A model generated the notes under the pieces. That model saw only the letters and a program-made list of their open reading frames with translations, searched no databases and was not told the origin of the DNA. From Mortierella alpina (Eukaryota > Mortierellomycota > Mortierellomycetes > Mortierellales > Mortierellaceae): a stretch of DNA of 64,000 nt. The position numbers were made by a program, and so were the translations under genes. The DNA lies in contig JANATF010000004.1 of the NCBI GenBank assembly GCA_029449245.1, positions 186,001-250,000 of the forward strand, read 5' to 3'. Below, piece by piece: positions 23,985 through 34,710 of the stretch (position 1 is its first letter; each line of letters begins with the position of its first letter).

Positions 23985-26215
23985 ATGGACCTCCAGGACC
24001 ACCCTGCAGACACAGAGCCACAGGACCACCCAGTCCAGGTGGACCACGGGTTGGAGGCTACGGCAGACTGGCAGGCACAGACCTTCCAGGTCTTTGATTG
24101 CACCTTTGACCCCTCCTCCGTGAGCAACCCTGCCATAACCAAGTCCTTCTCCACGCACGACACGTTCAGTTCGACCGTAGGCGACAGTCGACTTCAGATG
24201 GGAATCAAGGGCGACAACTTGAAGATGACCAACGGACGCGAGAACAACTTTTTCAAAGCACTCAAATGGTAACACAACATCTACGGTAAAAAAAAGCTTT
24301 TTTTGTCTCGGAGAAGCTGGAAGTAACCATCTCGACCTTGCGCCACTGGATAGGTCCCCAGACGGATCATGTTTGCTATCCTCGTCCAACGACAACTGCC
24401 TCAGAATATTCGCATTGTAAGTTGCGGTCCTGGCGGGAATTCGGAACTCCATTGTGATGGACTTGAAAAGCATGAGGTACTTAACACACATTTCATTTTG
24501 TAACCCTGGATCATATTGTTAGACCAGACGCGGCCACCAGTACGCCAGAAGGCACGATAAGCTGCACAACGCTACTACTACTCGATCACCTCACCTTACC
24601 TCACCTTGCGCTACAGGCTAACAAATCCGTTTGACACGTTCCTAGATACCCAACTGAATGCAGGAATGGTAATCAAGGAAGGCGAGGTTGTGTACGATAT
24701 GTGCTGGTATCCAGGCATGAGTAGTCTAGATCCGGCATCATGCTGCGTCCTGTCCTCGAGTCGGGATCACCCCGTGCACCTGTGGGATGCTTACACTGGA
24801 GAGGTAATAGAGCCACCAACAGCATGCACTACGCGATTTACAGGCGGTGGGATCTGCCCGACTAACCTCTTGCTCTGTTCAGCTTCGATGCTCATACACT
24901 ATAGTTGACCACTGTGAAGTCAATGTTGCCCCTAACGCGCTCTGCTTTAACCTAGACGGGACAAAGTACGTCTTAGACGGTTTTCTTTTCCAATGACCAC
25001 CTGAAGGTTTACTGCAAAGTCTAACAACGTCGACGTACTCGTGAATAGGATTTATTGCGGATCAAATAATATGATACAGATTTTCGATACAGCGCGTCCA
25101 GGACGCGACAGCCAAAAGAGACCGACAGTACCAACGCGGAAGAGCAAAAAGGGACAGAAGGGTGTCATCTCCTGTCTCGCATTCAATCCTGACCAGTCTG
25201 ACCTCTACGCTGCAGGATCCTACCTAAAGACCGTTGGATTGTATGATGCCCGGGCAGAGGAATTATTATTGCTCTTGCGGGACAAGAGCCATCGCCCCCA
25301 ACATCGTGCCAACAAGGACGGAGCCGCCAAGGATCAGGATGTTCCTCAGCAGCAACGGAGCTCTGACGCTGTGCCGCCTATGGGAGGAGTCACGCAGCTA
25401 CAGTTCTCCCCCGATGGACTCTATCTGTATTCTGCATCCAGGCAAGACGCCTACATTCGTTGCTGGGACATTCGGAATACAGCTCATGTACTATACAGAT
25501 TAGAGCGGCCAGGAGAATTGACGAACCAACGGATCAGCTTTGACATTTCGTATGATGGACGGTGGCTCACCACCGGAGACATGAACGGCGACATCTCGGT
25601 ATACGATCTGACAAGTCCAGAAGATACGGGAGCCGATCGACTAATAGCGCGGTACCACGGACATGATGGTCAGTGATGTGATCTCTTTGTATTCTTTCAG
25701 AAAGCGATATATGTCATGCACCTAACTTTTGCTTGAATTGACGCCACTTCTTCAACGTGGGGGCATTTTTTCCCGCTTCAGATGTCGTCTCGGCAGCAGC
25801 GTTTCATCCAAGCGGGTCCATGCTAGCAACAAGCTCTGGTCAACGGAAATACGAACTCGACTGTTTGGCCAAGGATTTGGACTCGGACTCGGACGTGGAC
25901 TCGGATTCGGATTCGGGCGTGGACTATGGCGCTAGTAGTCAGGACGATGCTGAGGCAATCACGCCAAAATCCATCTCAACCACTGTGGACAACTCGATTC
26001 GTTTGTGGTCACTGCCGGGAGAATACTCCTGGTATGTGAATGGTCAAAAGTGGACCGAGTCAGGTATGGAGATTGAAGAATCAGCCTCAGAGACCACTGC
26101 AGCTTTAGATGCCCAACCATTAGCCACAATGATGGCATCGGAAGAGGACGTAAGGGTCGAGGATCATGATATGACAACCAGCGAAAATTTAGGAGATGGA
26201 GAAGTAAACAAATAG
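23985..26215 (+). CDS. TCAB1/WRAP53-like WD40 protein
   Basis: Exons are 23985-24268, 24354-24416, 24617-24803, 24883-24965, 25049-25668 and 25782-26215, giving 556 residues. WD40 blades match WRAP53/TCAB1 block by block: FKALKWSPDGSCLLSSSNDN, EGEVVYDMCWYPGMSS, SSSRDHPVHLWDAYTGE, FDTARPGRDSQKRP, GVISCLAFNPDQSDLYAAGS, GGVTQLQFSPDGLYLYSASR and TNQRISFDISYDGRWLTTGD. In animals TCAB1 binds CAB-box scaRNAs and telomerase RNA and delivers them to Cajal bodies; a related yeast protein (Swt21) acts in mRNA biogenesis. An Asp-Ser acidic run (near residues 440-455) is inserted before the last blade. ATG 23985 is the first clear in-frame ATG. A further upstream coding exon ending at about 23788 (GAAG|GTGAGAG) that would join to CCAGCACAGATC is possible. 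Confidence 0.9.
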
Positions 26216-26981
26216 ACGCATTATTGGATCACACCCACACCCAGCAAAGATCATAAAAATGGGCGTCGAGGATGAATTATGATAGGGGGTTGAGCACGGA
26301 TGGTCCCAAACACCCTTTGATTGAACAAGGAAATTGATGTCCAGCAGGGCCTAACAAGAAATGAAGTGACATCATGTGAAAAAAACTACGCCCGTGGCTG
26401 AACTTGAGAATCGGGGTACCAAGAAGGAGATATAAGAGTACAAGAAAGCTGGGAATGATGAATCGATGAAGTCAACCACAGAAGTAAGAGAGTAGTGGCA
26501 GTGGCGATGTGGGATTCCACGCTTGCCCGGCCTTCCCTCTCCCCTGGAGGAACCATCGCGAAAACTTTACTTGGTTTAAAGAGGCGCTGACTCTTTGACT
26601 CTATTTTTGTTTGTTGTGCTTGTTTCCCTCACCAGCAGTAGCAGCAGGGTGCCTCACTATGCCTCACTATGACATAAAGTCTTTGTGGCTGCAATGCACG
26701 CGCGCCGAGAGCAGGATGCTTGCTGTTCATGGGAACTGCAGCCTGCAGGTTCCAGACTCAAATTGGCTCAGGAACAAAGTTTTGCGGTCCAGCTGGCCCT
26801 GCAAATGACTGCATGTCGTTGTCATGGCGTCAAAAGTTGTCGCTGAACACCAACGCAACGAGTCTACACAGACACATACATGCATAGACTAAACATGCAC
26901 CCAGAGGTCAGGGTAAAAAGAACTAATTGTTGCAGATCACTCATGACGGTGCAGTGACACCTGCTACTTGCTGGGCACAAG

Positions 26982-26988
26982 TATAAAA
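26982..26988 (+). promoter_or_regulatory. TATA box
   Basis: A TATAAAA element lies about 150 bp before the start codon at 27136, followed by a C/T-rich leader. It is one of the clearest TATA boxes in the window and suggests strong or regulated expression. Confidence 0.65.
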
Positions 26989-27104
26989 CACACGCTGCGT
27001 TTCCTTTTTTCTATCCATCATTCAGCTTCTTCACGTCCTTCACCACTTTCACTTGATAATCACCCTTCTTGCAGCACCCGCTACTTCACCTTCTCTTTTC
27101 ACTT

Positions 27105-27125
27105 CCCCCCCCCCCCCCCCCCCCC
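27105..27125 (+). repeat. 21-base poly-C tract in the 5' leader
   Basis: Uninterrupted C run ending ten bases before the start codon of the small membrane protein. It would lie in the mRNA leader and could vary in length between strains. Confidence 0.85.
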
Positions 27126-27135
27126 TCTTTCCACC

Positions 27136-27602
27136 ATGTGCGCTTCCTTGGAACTTGCTGCTTGGGTATGTATGAAAAACGCGCTTCTGTCGATGACCAG
27201 CCCTTTTTTCATTTACAGAACCAACCACTGTACTCACCCTCCACTGCTTACTCACTCTCTCTCTCTTTCTCTCGCTCTCAACAGGATGGTCTCATTGTCG
27301 TTGGACTCATCCTCCTCGTCATTTGGATTCTGGGTCTCGCAAATGTGATCCACATCGGTAACACATCCGGCCTGAAGGTGAGTTTTCTCTCTTTCCAATA
27401 ATTGCATTCTTTCCAGTGTGATTGACATAGGACTTTTTGCTTGCCCCGTCCAAGAAAAAAACACTAAACACCTTTCCTTTCCCTCTTCTCTCTTCAGCAC
27501 ATCTTCGTCGTGCTAGCAGCCGTCTTCATCATCGCATGGATCTTCACCCGCTGCTGCCGTGGTCGTCGTCGTGGTCGCCGCGGTGGCGCTGCTATCGTTT
27601 AA
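27136..27602 (+). CDS. 75-residue two-helix membrane protein, Lmo0937/DUF5670-like
   Basis: Exons are 27136-27165, 27285-27377 and 27498-27602. The product has two hydrophobic helices (GLIVVGLILLVIWILGL and HIFVVLAAVFIIAWIFT) joined by a short NVIHIGNTSGLK loop. It ends in a very basic tail (CCRGRRRGRRGGAAIV). The helix-loop-helix layout, with LxWxLGL followed by a small His/Gly loop, resembles the bacterial Lmo0937 family (DUF5670) of about 50-residue membrane proteins. That resemblance is from memory and not tested. The function is unknown. The gene has a good TATA box, a strong CCACCATG start context and C-ending codons, so it is probably well expressed. Both introns fall at or between the helix boundaries. 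Confidence 0.85.
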
Positions 27603-27949
27603 AAAAAACGAAGACGTCTCCTCCTTACCACTGCTCCACCTTTGTTGCTCAAACGGCCCTTCTTCATCGCCAGGAAGCAGCTCTCACAATTGTATCATAC
27701 CATCCTCGTTGCCCAGAATTCGATATTGTAATAAAAAGCTGCGAGTCTAGTAAAACGCCTTAAATCCCTGCCGCACTTTCTATGAAGTCCGTGCACACTC
27801 CCCTCGAGGTTTTCTTTTGTGAGCATGCATTTATGGAGCGGCGTACAAATTCCATGTAAAGGAAAATTAAATATTAGGTGGTATACACTCCTCAGAGATC
27901 TATAACTAGTCTACAATAACAGTGAGAGTACTAACAAGAACAAAGCTGT

Positions 27950-30430
27950 CTAACATTCTTGAGCGGCCTTCAAGACTTTGAAGAACCAACTCGGTCGAAG
28001 CAGGAATTGTGCATGGTCCATACCCTCCATCACATGAAGCTCCTCCTTCTCCTTCAGCCCAACATGGGTCCGCAGGTACTCCGCAATCAGGTCCATGTCC
28101 AACAAGTTGTCGTTCCTCGACAGAAACACTCGAGTCCGCTTCGGTAGCACGGGCGACAACCTGCCCTGGAAAGGCTTGGGACTCTCGTGTCGTTTCTTCC
28201 ACGCGGTCGGGAATATAATACATTGGTCCCAGCAGAACCGACGCATGATATACCAGGACGTTCCAATCTCGCGCGCCGCAAACAGATCCATGATTAACTC
28301 TGCTGCAGTGGCAGGCGTCCTGTAGGCGAAATTGCGGGCGATGGAGTGATGGGTCATGAAACAGATGGGATCCGCTAGAATCAGTCCTGCAACAATGGAT
28401 TTGGACGAGGAGGCTGGACTGGCTCGGCATACGGCTGCACAGAGCATCGTCCCAAGACTGTGGCCCATAAAAGTCGCCTTGGGGTAATCATGGATCTTGA
28501 GAATCCGCTCAATCGCGAGGTACGTCTCATCAGGGGTCATGCAGTCGCGCTTCAAGAGGTTGTTGGAGACGTATGGAACCTCGATCATGATGATAGGACG
28601 GGAGATGGTGGTCAGGGCCACGACCCAATGGATGTACTGAACAAGACCGACACCAATGCCGTGGATGAACACAAGAGGGACCTTGTTTTCGGGATTGATG
28701 GGGCTTCGATACCAGTAGGCTAGGTCCGTCGAAGGATCCACTGCAAGTTGATTCACCGGAGACTTGTGCTTCCTGCCCTGTTCAAAAGTATGCGTTTGAT
28801 CTACTGTGCCCTCGTAGCGCGTGAATCCGAGCACGACAAAGACAATCCCTGCCAGAGCATTCGCAGCCCAGAGCAACTTGATGGTGTCAAGATAAAGGTA
28901 GGTGAGTGAGACAATGTCGATGAATGGAAAGAAATGCACAAGATACGCGTAGCCATTCTTGGAGCAACTGCACTTACGGTGTAGTAAATCAGAGGCCTGT
29001 GCGATGCCACGACAGGATCGAACGCGAGGCGGATGCAGTCGACTTCTGGGTTGAATCCGTGTGCAAACTTGACGCCCTTGCTGTCCTCGATCGCGTCGAC
29101 CATACGATTCAGCTCCATCATATCGGCAGCGGACTCGAAAACCTCCTCGATCGGTGCTGCCCAGAATGCCCATGCCAGCCTAAAAGTAACACGGTGATAT
29201 AGTTTTCGTGGATGGTCAATGACATATGAAAACAGTAAAAACGTATGTTGGCCAACGTTTACCGAGAGTCTCCCATCAGCTCACTGCACTGGAGCCCAAG
29301 GAGATAAGGTGGCCGGGCGCCGGAGAAAGACGAGTGATCTGGCCTAGCTTGAACTCCGACTCTTTTATTTTTTCCTGGTCCCCATCTTTTTTTTTTGTTG
29401 CCGCCAGGTCTTTGTGCCCCCTTTTTTTTGTATTGTATACATTATGAAGCGCATGTCAACACCTGGACCCTTTTTCGATACCCCAAGTGTGAACGATGTC
29501 GGTTGCGAGGGGGAAAGCAAAACAAAATAAAGGGTGCATCGTTGCCTCTCCTACTACTTCCTCTTACTTCCTCTTACTTCCATGCGCTGACAGAAATTCG
29601 AAAAAAAGACGGTGTCCTTACCATATCATCATATTGGATCGCCCTACTTGCTCAAACTTGGCGGGTGCTTCCGTTCGCCCTGTATCGAACCAGGTCTCTA
29701 CCCACTTTTTTGCGCCGTCGCCCTTGGCAATGGTCTCGAGACACCGTTGAAAGAGCTCGCGCCTCTCCTGATTGTTTCTCGGGCCCTTGGCGACCCTGTC
29801 CACCTCCTGTGCCTGGCCTAGCCGGGTCCAGAAATGAAGGTAAAAGAGCACCTCGGCCGCCATCCACATATGGAACAGCGAGACGATCCATGCCAGGGTC
29901 TTGTGTGATGCCACAAAGGCAAGGACGGGCTCCACCAGGGGCTCGAGCCGGTGACGCAAGGGCGCAAGGGGTGCAATGAGGTACTGATATCCGGGAATGT
30001 TGACTGGATCGCGATAGCCGCGGCTCTCCAGAAAGGCTGCCAAAGCGAGAAGACTATTCATGGCTGGAGACAAGGACGAGTGCTGAGGGCTGTCTGCCAA
30101 GTGAGGAATATTACTATTGTGAATCGATGCCGAGGCGGAGGAGAGAGCAAAAGGGGTCGAAGGGGCGGCTACTGAGTTCACGGGGGTCGGTGCTGTGGCG
30201 GTTGAAGGGGAGGGAGTGTTGAGGAAGGCATGGGCGGGTATAGATGCGGCCGTGGAGTTGGACTGCAAGAGCTGGAGGACGACGGGTATCTGGGCGAGGA
30301 GGGTGTCGAGCGGCGTCTCTTTGTAGACGAGCATGTACACAAAGTAGCCGGTCGCCAGGGGCACGACAGCTGCGAGCACCAACCCGATAGAGCGGACCGC
30401 GCTCCTGGTGACGAGGTGGTCGACGATCAT
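27950..30430 (-). CDS. Membrane-anchored alpha/beta hydrolase
   Basis: Exons are 30430-29622, 29179-28978 and 28876-27950, giving 645 residues. An N-terminal membrane segment (GLVLAAVVPLATGYFVYMLV) is followed by a Ser/Pro/Ala-rich linker and further hydrophobic helices (LAWIVSLFHMWMAAEVLFYL, LLWAANALAGIVFVVLG). The hydrolase domain begins near residue 400. It has the oxyanion motif VFIHGIGVGLVQY, the nucleophile elbow FMGHSLGTM, a likely acid in SRNDNLLD and the catalytic His in MEGMDHAQFLL. The triad is intact. The substrate is unknown; the fold and anchoring suggest a lipase or esterase on the ER or lipid droplets. The second intron acceptor is CATCAAG, chosen because it alone keeps phase. 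Intron 1 is long for this window (442 bp). Confidence 0.88.
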
Positions 30431-30760
30431 TCAGCGATGAGAGCGGGTTCTCCTTTTTCTTAGGGGACGAGGGTGAGTGTCAAAGGAGAGAACGAGAGGC
30501 GAGAGCGAGAGGTGTGTGTGTGAGAGAGAGAGATAGCGCCAAGAGGAATGTGCACAGACGGTCGGACAACGGTCAGGTCAGTAGGACAAAAAGGGTTTGG
30601 GCGGTACACGAGACCACGTAGGCACCAGGAGACGGACAGCAATGGAGGTCTGTAAGCTGGCTTGCTGGAGCAGCGAGGCGGAAAGAAGGGAGCAATGCAG
30701 CAGTCTCAAGGACAAGGGATTGCGTGTCAAGGCGATGGGGATGGGATGGGATGGGAATGA

Positions 30761-30800
30761 GATGCAGAGAGATGCAGAGAGATGCAGAGAGATGCAGAGA
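30761..30800 (+). repeat. Four perfect GATGCAGAGA decamers
   Basis: Four uninterrupted copies of a 10-base unit, preceded by ATGGG pentamers at 30734-30756. The perfect copies suggest recent slippage. Confidence 0.9.
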
Positions 30801-31531
30801 TGCAAAAAGACGCAGAAAAGGAGGAACAAAGAGATATGCAAAGAGAATACAAAAAACCAAAAAGCTTCTTTGCCGAACCTTAGGCACTGGGCTGCCACGT
30901 GAAGACTGACCCTCAGGACCATGGGAGAACCGCCTGCCGGGACAGGCAGCCTCCCCTTTGCTGCCCATATCCAGCCAGCAGAGAACAGCATAGAACAGTG
31001 CTGTAGAGGACAGCAGTGGGAGAGGAGCCAAAAGGGCCTGCGGCAACTATTTTGGGTTCAACTGTCCAGCCGCGGGAGCACAAAAAAAAAAAAAAAAAGA
31101 GATGGGGTTGCGCAGATGAACATCTTGTATGACGCTGAGGACGATGACGGTCTCTCTCAGCGCTAGGTGTGGTGCAGTAACACATTCCTGTTCATAAGAG
31201 ATATGCAAAAGAGCAATCACCGTCAAGATTCACACCGATCGCTCTACACCATACGCAGCAGGTCAATCGACGAGGATAGGAAGAGATGGGGCACCACGCA
31301 TTCCATAATGCAACCGCATACCAGTAAGCGATCTACCCCAAAAACAAAACAAAATGTATGCGATGGTGCATGGCATGGGCACTCTGCTTGCCACAGATAA
31401 AATACAATATCCATGAGCCTGGCTTCACTCCATACCGTCCATCTATGCCCGCAGATCCTGTTCCAACGGGCACTGGTTTTACAGGGGTGTTCCCGCAGCT
31501 CTCCATAAGTGCATAGTCAGCATAAAATGGC

Positions 31532-31539
31532 AAAAAAAA
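31532..31539 (-). terminator. RNA polymerase III terminator of tRNA-Lys
   Basis: On the minus strand a run of eight T residues follows the tRNA 3' end after six bases, the standard Pol III stop signal. Confidence 0.85.
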
Positions 31540-31545
31540 GAAAGC

Positions 31546-31617
31546 GCCCAACGTGGGGGTCGAACCCACAGCCTTCAGATTAAGAGTCTGACGCTCTACC
31601 GATTGAGCTAGCCGGGC
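31546..31617 (-). tRNA. tRNA-Lys (anticodon CTT)
   Basis: The minus strand reads GCCCGGC at the 5' end, pairing with GTTGGGC at the 3' end (two G-U pairs). The D-arm/A-box is TAGCTCAATCGG, the anticodon loop is CTCTTAA and the T-arm/B-box is GGTTCGACC. No intron is present. It decodes AAG. Confidence 0.97.
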
Positions 31618-31688
31618 AGATATTCGAACAATCTGATTAGTTGAAATTTTGGAATTCTCTGCACACCAGGATTCCGTGGACAGTTATG

Positions 31689-31811
31689 GTCAATAGGAGA
31701 GGGTTTGTCAATTACATAGGGTTGAAATGGTCAATTACAAAGGGATTGTCATTTATATGGGGTTGAGATGATCAGGTACAGAGGGTTTGTCATCTACATG
31801 GGGTTGAGATG
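31689..31811. repeat. Three tandem 41-bp imperfect repeats
   Basis: Three consecutive 41-base units begin with GTCAAT, GTCAAT and ATCAGG and each ends GGGTTGA(A/G)ATG. Each unit itself holds two related halves (TTTGTCAATTACAT against GTCAATTACA), giving six half-units. It is non-coding and lies 70 bp from the tRNA 5' end. Confidence 0.85.
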
Positions 31812-32376
31812 GACCACCCAAAGGCCTTCATGCACTTATGGAGAGGTGCTTGTTCTCTAAACCTACGTGCCAGCATTCCTTTGCCTTCCTGCATGCCTAG
31901 TCAACTTGAGCTTCCACGCCCACTCATCTCCAGCTACCTGCGTACCTTCTTGGCCAGCCTCGAACAACTCTGCCCGCCTAGCCTCTGACTGCCCGCCTGT
32001 CCGCTTCTTGAACGGCCTCACGCTTCATGCTCGCCCACCCGCCTCCAACTGCCTGCTCTCTGTTCAGCCTCAGTGAGTCACACTATTCACGTCCATCCAT
32101 TCGCCTCCACTTGCATCCTCGTCTTCCTTGCCAGCCATTTCTTTTTCCATTCAAACTCGGACAAGCCCTATGGCGAACGAGAGAGAGCACATTTGCACGC
32201 GAAAACAAGGGCAGTACTCGCGTTGAGCTAGAGTGAGCTCAACAGGGCAGTTCTGCAAGGGTTAAATGGTAATTCAACGTCGTGGAAATCCCTGCTGGCA
32301 ATGGATGAACAAGTTTATTCTGCCATCTATCCTCGCGCTGCAAAACGACATCTAGATGTCATCGCTTTCATTGACC
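31812..32376. other. Gene-free, C/T-rich, Cys/Pro-like degenerate sequence
   Basis: Repeated short words such as TGCC(T/C)GCC and TTCCTGC occur between 31870 and 32130. No supported gene. Confidence 0.45.
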
Positions 32377-32841
32377 TCAGAACTTGTTCTTTCTTCTAGC
32401 TCTGCCAATGATTTTGCACCGCTTCGCTCTTCTATCGGTTATATCAGTAGTAGAGTCCGGGGACGGTTGTCGGTTTCGACTCGCCTCGTGTGTGTCGTTG
32501 CAATACGTGACGATAAGGTCGGAGCTGAAAGCGCGACACCGTTCGTCAAACCGATCCAGGTCAATCTGCCTCCCCGTCGTACGAGAGTCGGCGTAGACAA
32601 AGAACCGATGGTCGTCCTCGTTGTTGCGAGAGTGGCAAACACACGCATCGGCGGGATGAACGCCTACGTCGTGCGCTATCCGGACCGACAACCAGTAGTC
32701 AAGATGGAGGTTGATAAAGTCGTGCTGTGGATGGCGGCATATTATGGCCCTCCTGTTAGGATCGCATTCCGCAAGAAAACCGGGCTGAGCCAGGGCAAAG
32801 ACAGTGAGTCGCAGGATCAAGATCAACGTAATGACCTGCAT
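32377..32841 (-). CDS. Small secreted cysteine-rich protein A
   Basis: Intron-less frame of 154 residues. The N terminus is a clear signal peptide (VITLILILRLTVFALAQ) with probable cleavage after ALA. The mature protein carries C-x8-C, then C-x-C (ACVC), then C-x11-C, and a last Cys in a strongly basic tail (RRAKRCKII then RARRKNKF). It is a paralogue of the protein at 33440-33949, which shares the same cysteine order and the FFVYADS/LFVYADS core. No known domain is recognised. Size, secretion signal, cysteines, fast divergence and the gene-poor setting fit effector-like or cell-wall small secreted proteins, which is inference. Genes on the opposite strand here are shadows of it. Confidence 0.72.
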   Translation of the reverse strand: MQVITLILILRLTVFALAQPGFLAECDPNRRAIICRHPQHDFINLHLDYWLSVRIAHDVGVHPADACVCHSRNNEDDHRFFVYADSRTTGRQIDLDRFDERCRAFSSDLIVTYCNDTHEASRNRQPSPDSTTDITDRRAKRCKIIGRARRKNKF

Positions 32842-33439
32842 TGTGGATTAAAAAGGCGGCGGGAGCTGTAGCTCGTTCAATGGCAGAGATCTGATAGGAG
32901 GTAGGCTTGACTGATGCAGTGCTGGCTTGTGATGGTGTGCGCAGGACCTATTCAGTTTATATGAGAGGCGAAACTTATGTTTGTTCATCTTCAGGATCAC
33001 TGGACGAGCCTTTATCTATTGGTCTCGCGATTTGGAACAAGCAGGGGGCAAGGCACTGGACTCACCAAACGAGGTACGGTCAGGAATGACCTGCAGTGCG
33101 TACTCAGTGCAGGTCAGCTATCTAGACTATCAAAGAAAAAGAGCTTCAACAAGGTGCGACGAATGCCAAGGAAGCAGTCGACTAATGAAAACTCTGCAGA
33201 TTTTAGGTGGTTCTATGAGACAAAAGCTGTTCCTCAACGACGTCAAGGAGAGACGCGATCAGCAAAGAAGAAGCTTGGATTCGAACACATTATTCAGAGT
33301 CAACTGGCATTGATTAAGGTCGGTGATACAACTCTTGTGGTGTATTGGCTGCACTTTCAAACCACCCTCAAAGATAAGATATGATTACTAACATCAATAT
33401 GAGTTCTAGAGACCGTGGCATACCACGGCGTTTTCAGAG
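32842..33439. other. Spacer between the two secreted paralogues
   Basis: The promoter of protein A must lie here. A 135-codon plus-strand frame (32977-33384) has no recognisable domain and is not called. Confidence 0.45.
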
Positions 33440-33949
33440 TCACGATGTCCTCGTCGAGCGGATGCGGCATTGTCGCGGCCGTAACGACGATCTTTCTCTC
33501 GACCGTGGCTCTCCGTGCCTTGGCGGTGACCGTGGCAGCTCGGGCGCCTCGTCTCCCTCGTTTTCCGCGTTCTCGTAAGGATTGCAGATAGCCACGGTGC
33601 GGTAAGGATTTTGACACAGCTCTTCAAACAGAGTGTGATTAAGCCGAATTGGAGTGCCTGGTATGGCAGAGTCGGCGTACACGAACAGCCGATTTGTATA
33701 GGGACCGGCGGGACATATACACCCCCCACTGACAGACTGCACACCTGCTCTGTGTACAAGCCCTATCGAGTACCAAAGATCAATAAGCTGTTGGAACTCG
33801 CTATTATCGGAGTTATGAAGGCATACAATATTGGCTCTGCTCCTGCTGCAAAGATTCTCTGGACGATATCCATCTGTAAAGTTGTTCGGAGGCTGAGCCA
33901 GCGCGATGAAAACATATTGCATGGTCAAAAGTAAAGCAATGGCACGCAT
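33440..33949 (-). CDS. Small secreted cysteine-rich protein B
   Basis: Intron-less frame of 169 residues starting MRAIALLLTMQYVFIALAQ, a signal peptide cut after ALA. It has C-x8-C (LCSRSRANIVC), C-x-C (GCIC), C-x9-C (LCQNPYRTVAIC) and a final basic-flanked Cys (RPRQCRIR). The seven cysteines fall in the same order as in protein A. LIDLWYSIGLVHRAGVQS aligns with the LDYWLSVRIAHDVGVHP segment of A, and LFVYADSAIPGTPIRL with FFVYADSRTTGRQIDL. Two N-glycosylation sites occur (NFT, NHT). A TATAAAA box lies 115 bp upstream, supporting a transcribed gene. Function is unknown. Confidence 0.78.
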   Translation of the reverse strand: MRAIALLLTMQYVFIALAQPPNNFTDGYRPENLCSRSRANIVCLHNSDNSEFQQLIDLWYSIGLVHRAGVQSVSGGCICPAGPYTNRLFVYADSAIPGTPIRLNHTLFEELCQNPYRTVAICNPYENAENEGDEAPELPRSPPRHGEPRSRERSSLRPRQCRIRSTRTS

Positions 33950-34063
33950 GATGAATAAAAACGATGGCGGGATTGTAGAAAGGGTAGCAGTTGATAGAGC
34001 AGCTTGAACGTTAAGATAGAGCTGAGGGTATGGTAATGTTGTAGAATGGTAAGAGAGGAAGCT

Positions 34064-34070
34064 TTTTATA
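34064..34070 (-). promoter_or_regulatory. TATA box of secreted protein B
   Basis: TATAAAA on the minus strand, 115 bp ahead of the start codon at 33949, followed by a C/T-rich leader with no upstream ATG except one overlapping the start region. Confidence 0.7.
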
Positions 34071-34710
34071 CGAGTGGGTGAACGCGTACCATCGATACCT
34101 GTCCCCGATAAGACCCACTAAAGCGATGCTGACAACGATGCCTAGATGTTTCAAGAGCAGCGAGAGGTGGATCGCTATCGTCAGCGCCACGAGCGGGCTT
34201 GACTGAGGCGATCGGACGGGGATATGGACACGCGAGTCGTTAAAGTAGTGATGTCAAGTACAGCTCCATGTGCGTGCTTACAGGCGCATTGTTCATAACT
34301 GTAGTGCGATAGCGAGGACAAAGAATGAAGGATGGAGGTGTGAAGGGATTGACGTTTTGGCGAGATTCAATTCAGACTGCCTACGGCATTTTGCGTCTAC
34401 CATTCAACATCCCAACTTTATGCACTTCACTCCAGTCGATGCTGCAGGCAAGTCGTGTAAATCCTTCTTAAGCTTCATCCCCGCCCGCCCCTATGAACTT
34501 TAGACTACCACGAATGTATGAGGCAAGGCAATAGTCGCGCTGGCCCGAGGGTTAGAGCCTAGGGAGCGTGATTCGTTCGAAATGAATGGTCGATCAACGC
34601 CAGTTCTCAAATTTAAGCGTCATTCGATTCGAGATTCATCACACCGATCACACCGAACGCTTGGAACCAAGATGGACCTTTTAATAGCGCAGTGAGAAGA
34701 GTATCGTTTT

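Larger units (their letters stand above)
26216..27135. other. Intergenic, promoter of the small membrane protein gene
   Basis: No gene is supported. The right end holds a TATA box and C/T-rich leader for the 27136 gene. Confidence 0.5.
30431..31545. other. Intergenic with simple repeats
   Basis: This covers the promoter side of the hydrolase and the 3' flank of tRNA-Lys. No coding sequence is supported. Confidence 0.5.

Noticed and set aside
32356-32871. 171-codon plus-strand frame over secreted protein A
   Set aside because: The minus strand has a clean signal peptide and a paralogue with matching cysteines; the plus-strand frame has neither.
32977-33384. 135-codon plus-strand frame between the secreted paralogues
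   Set aside because: No domain, no promoter and no codon bias; it overlaps the region expected to hold the promoter of protein A.
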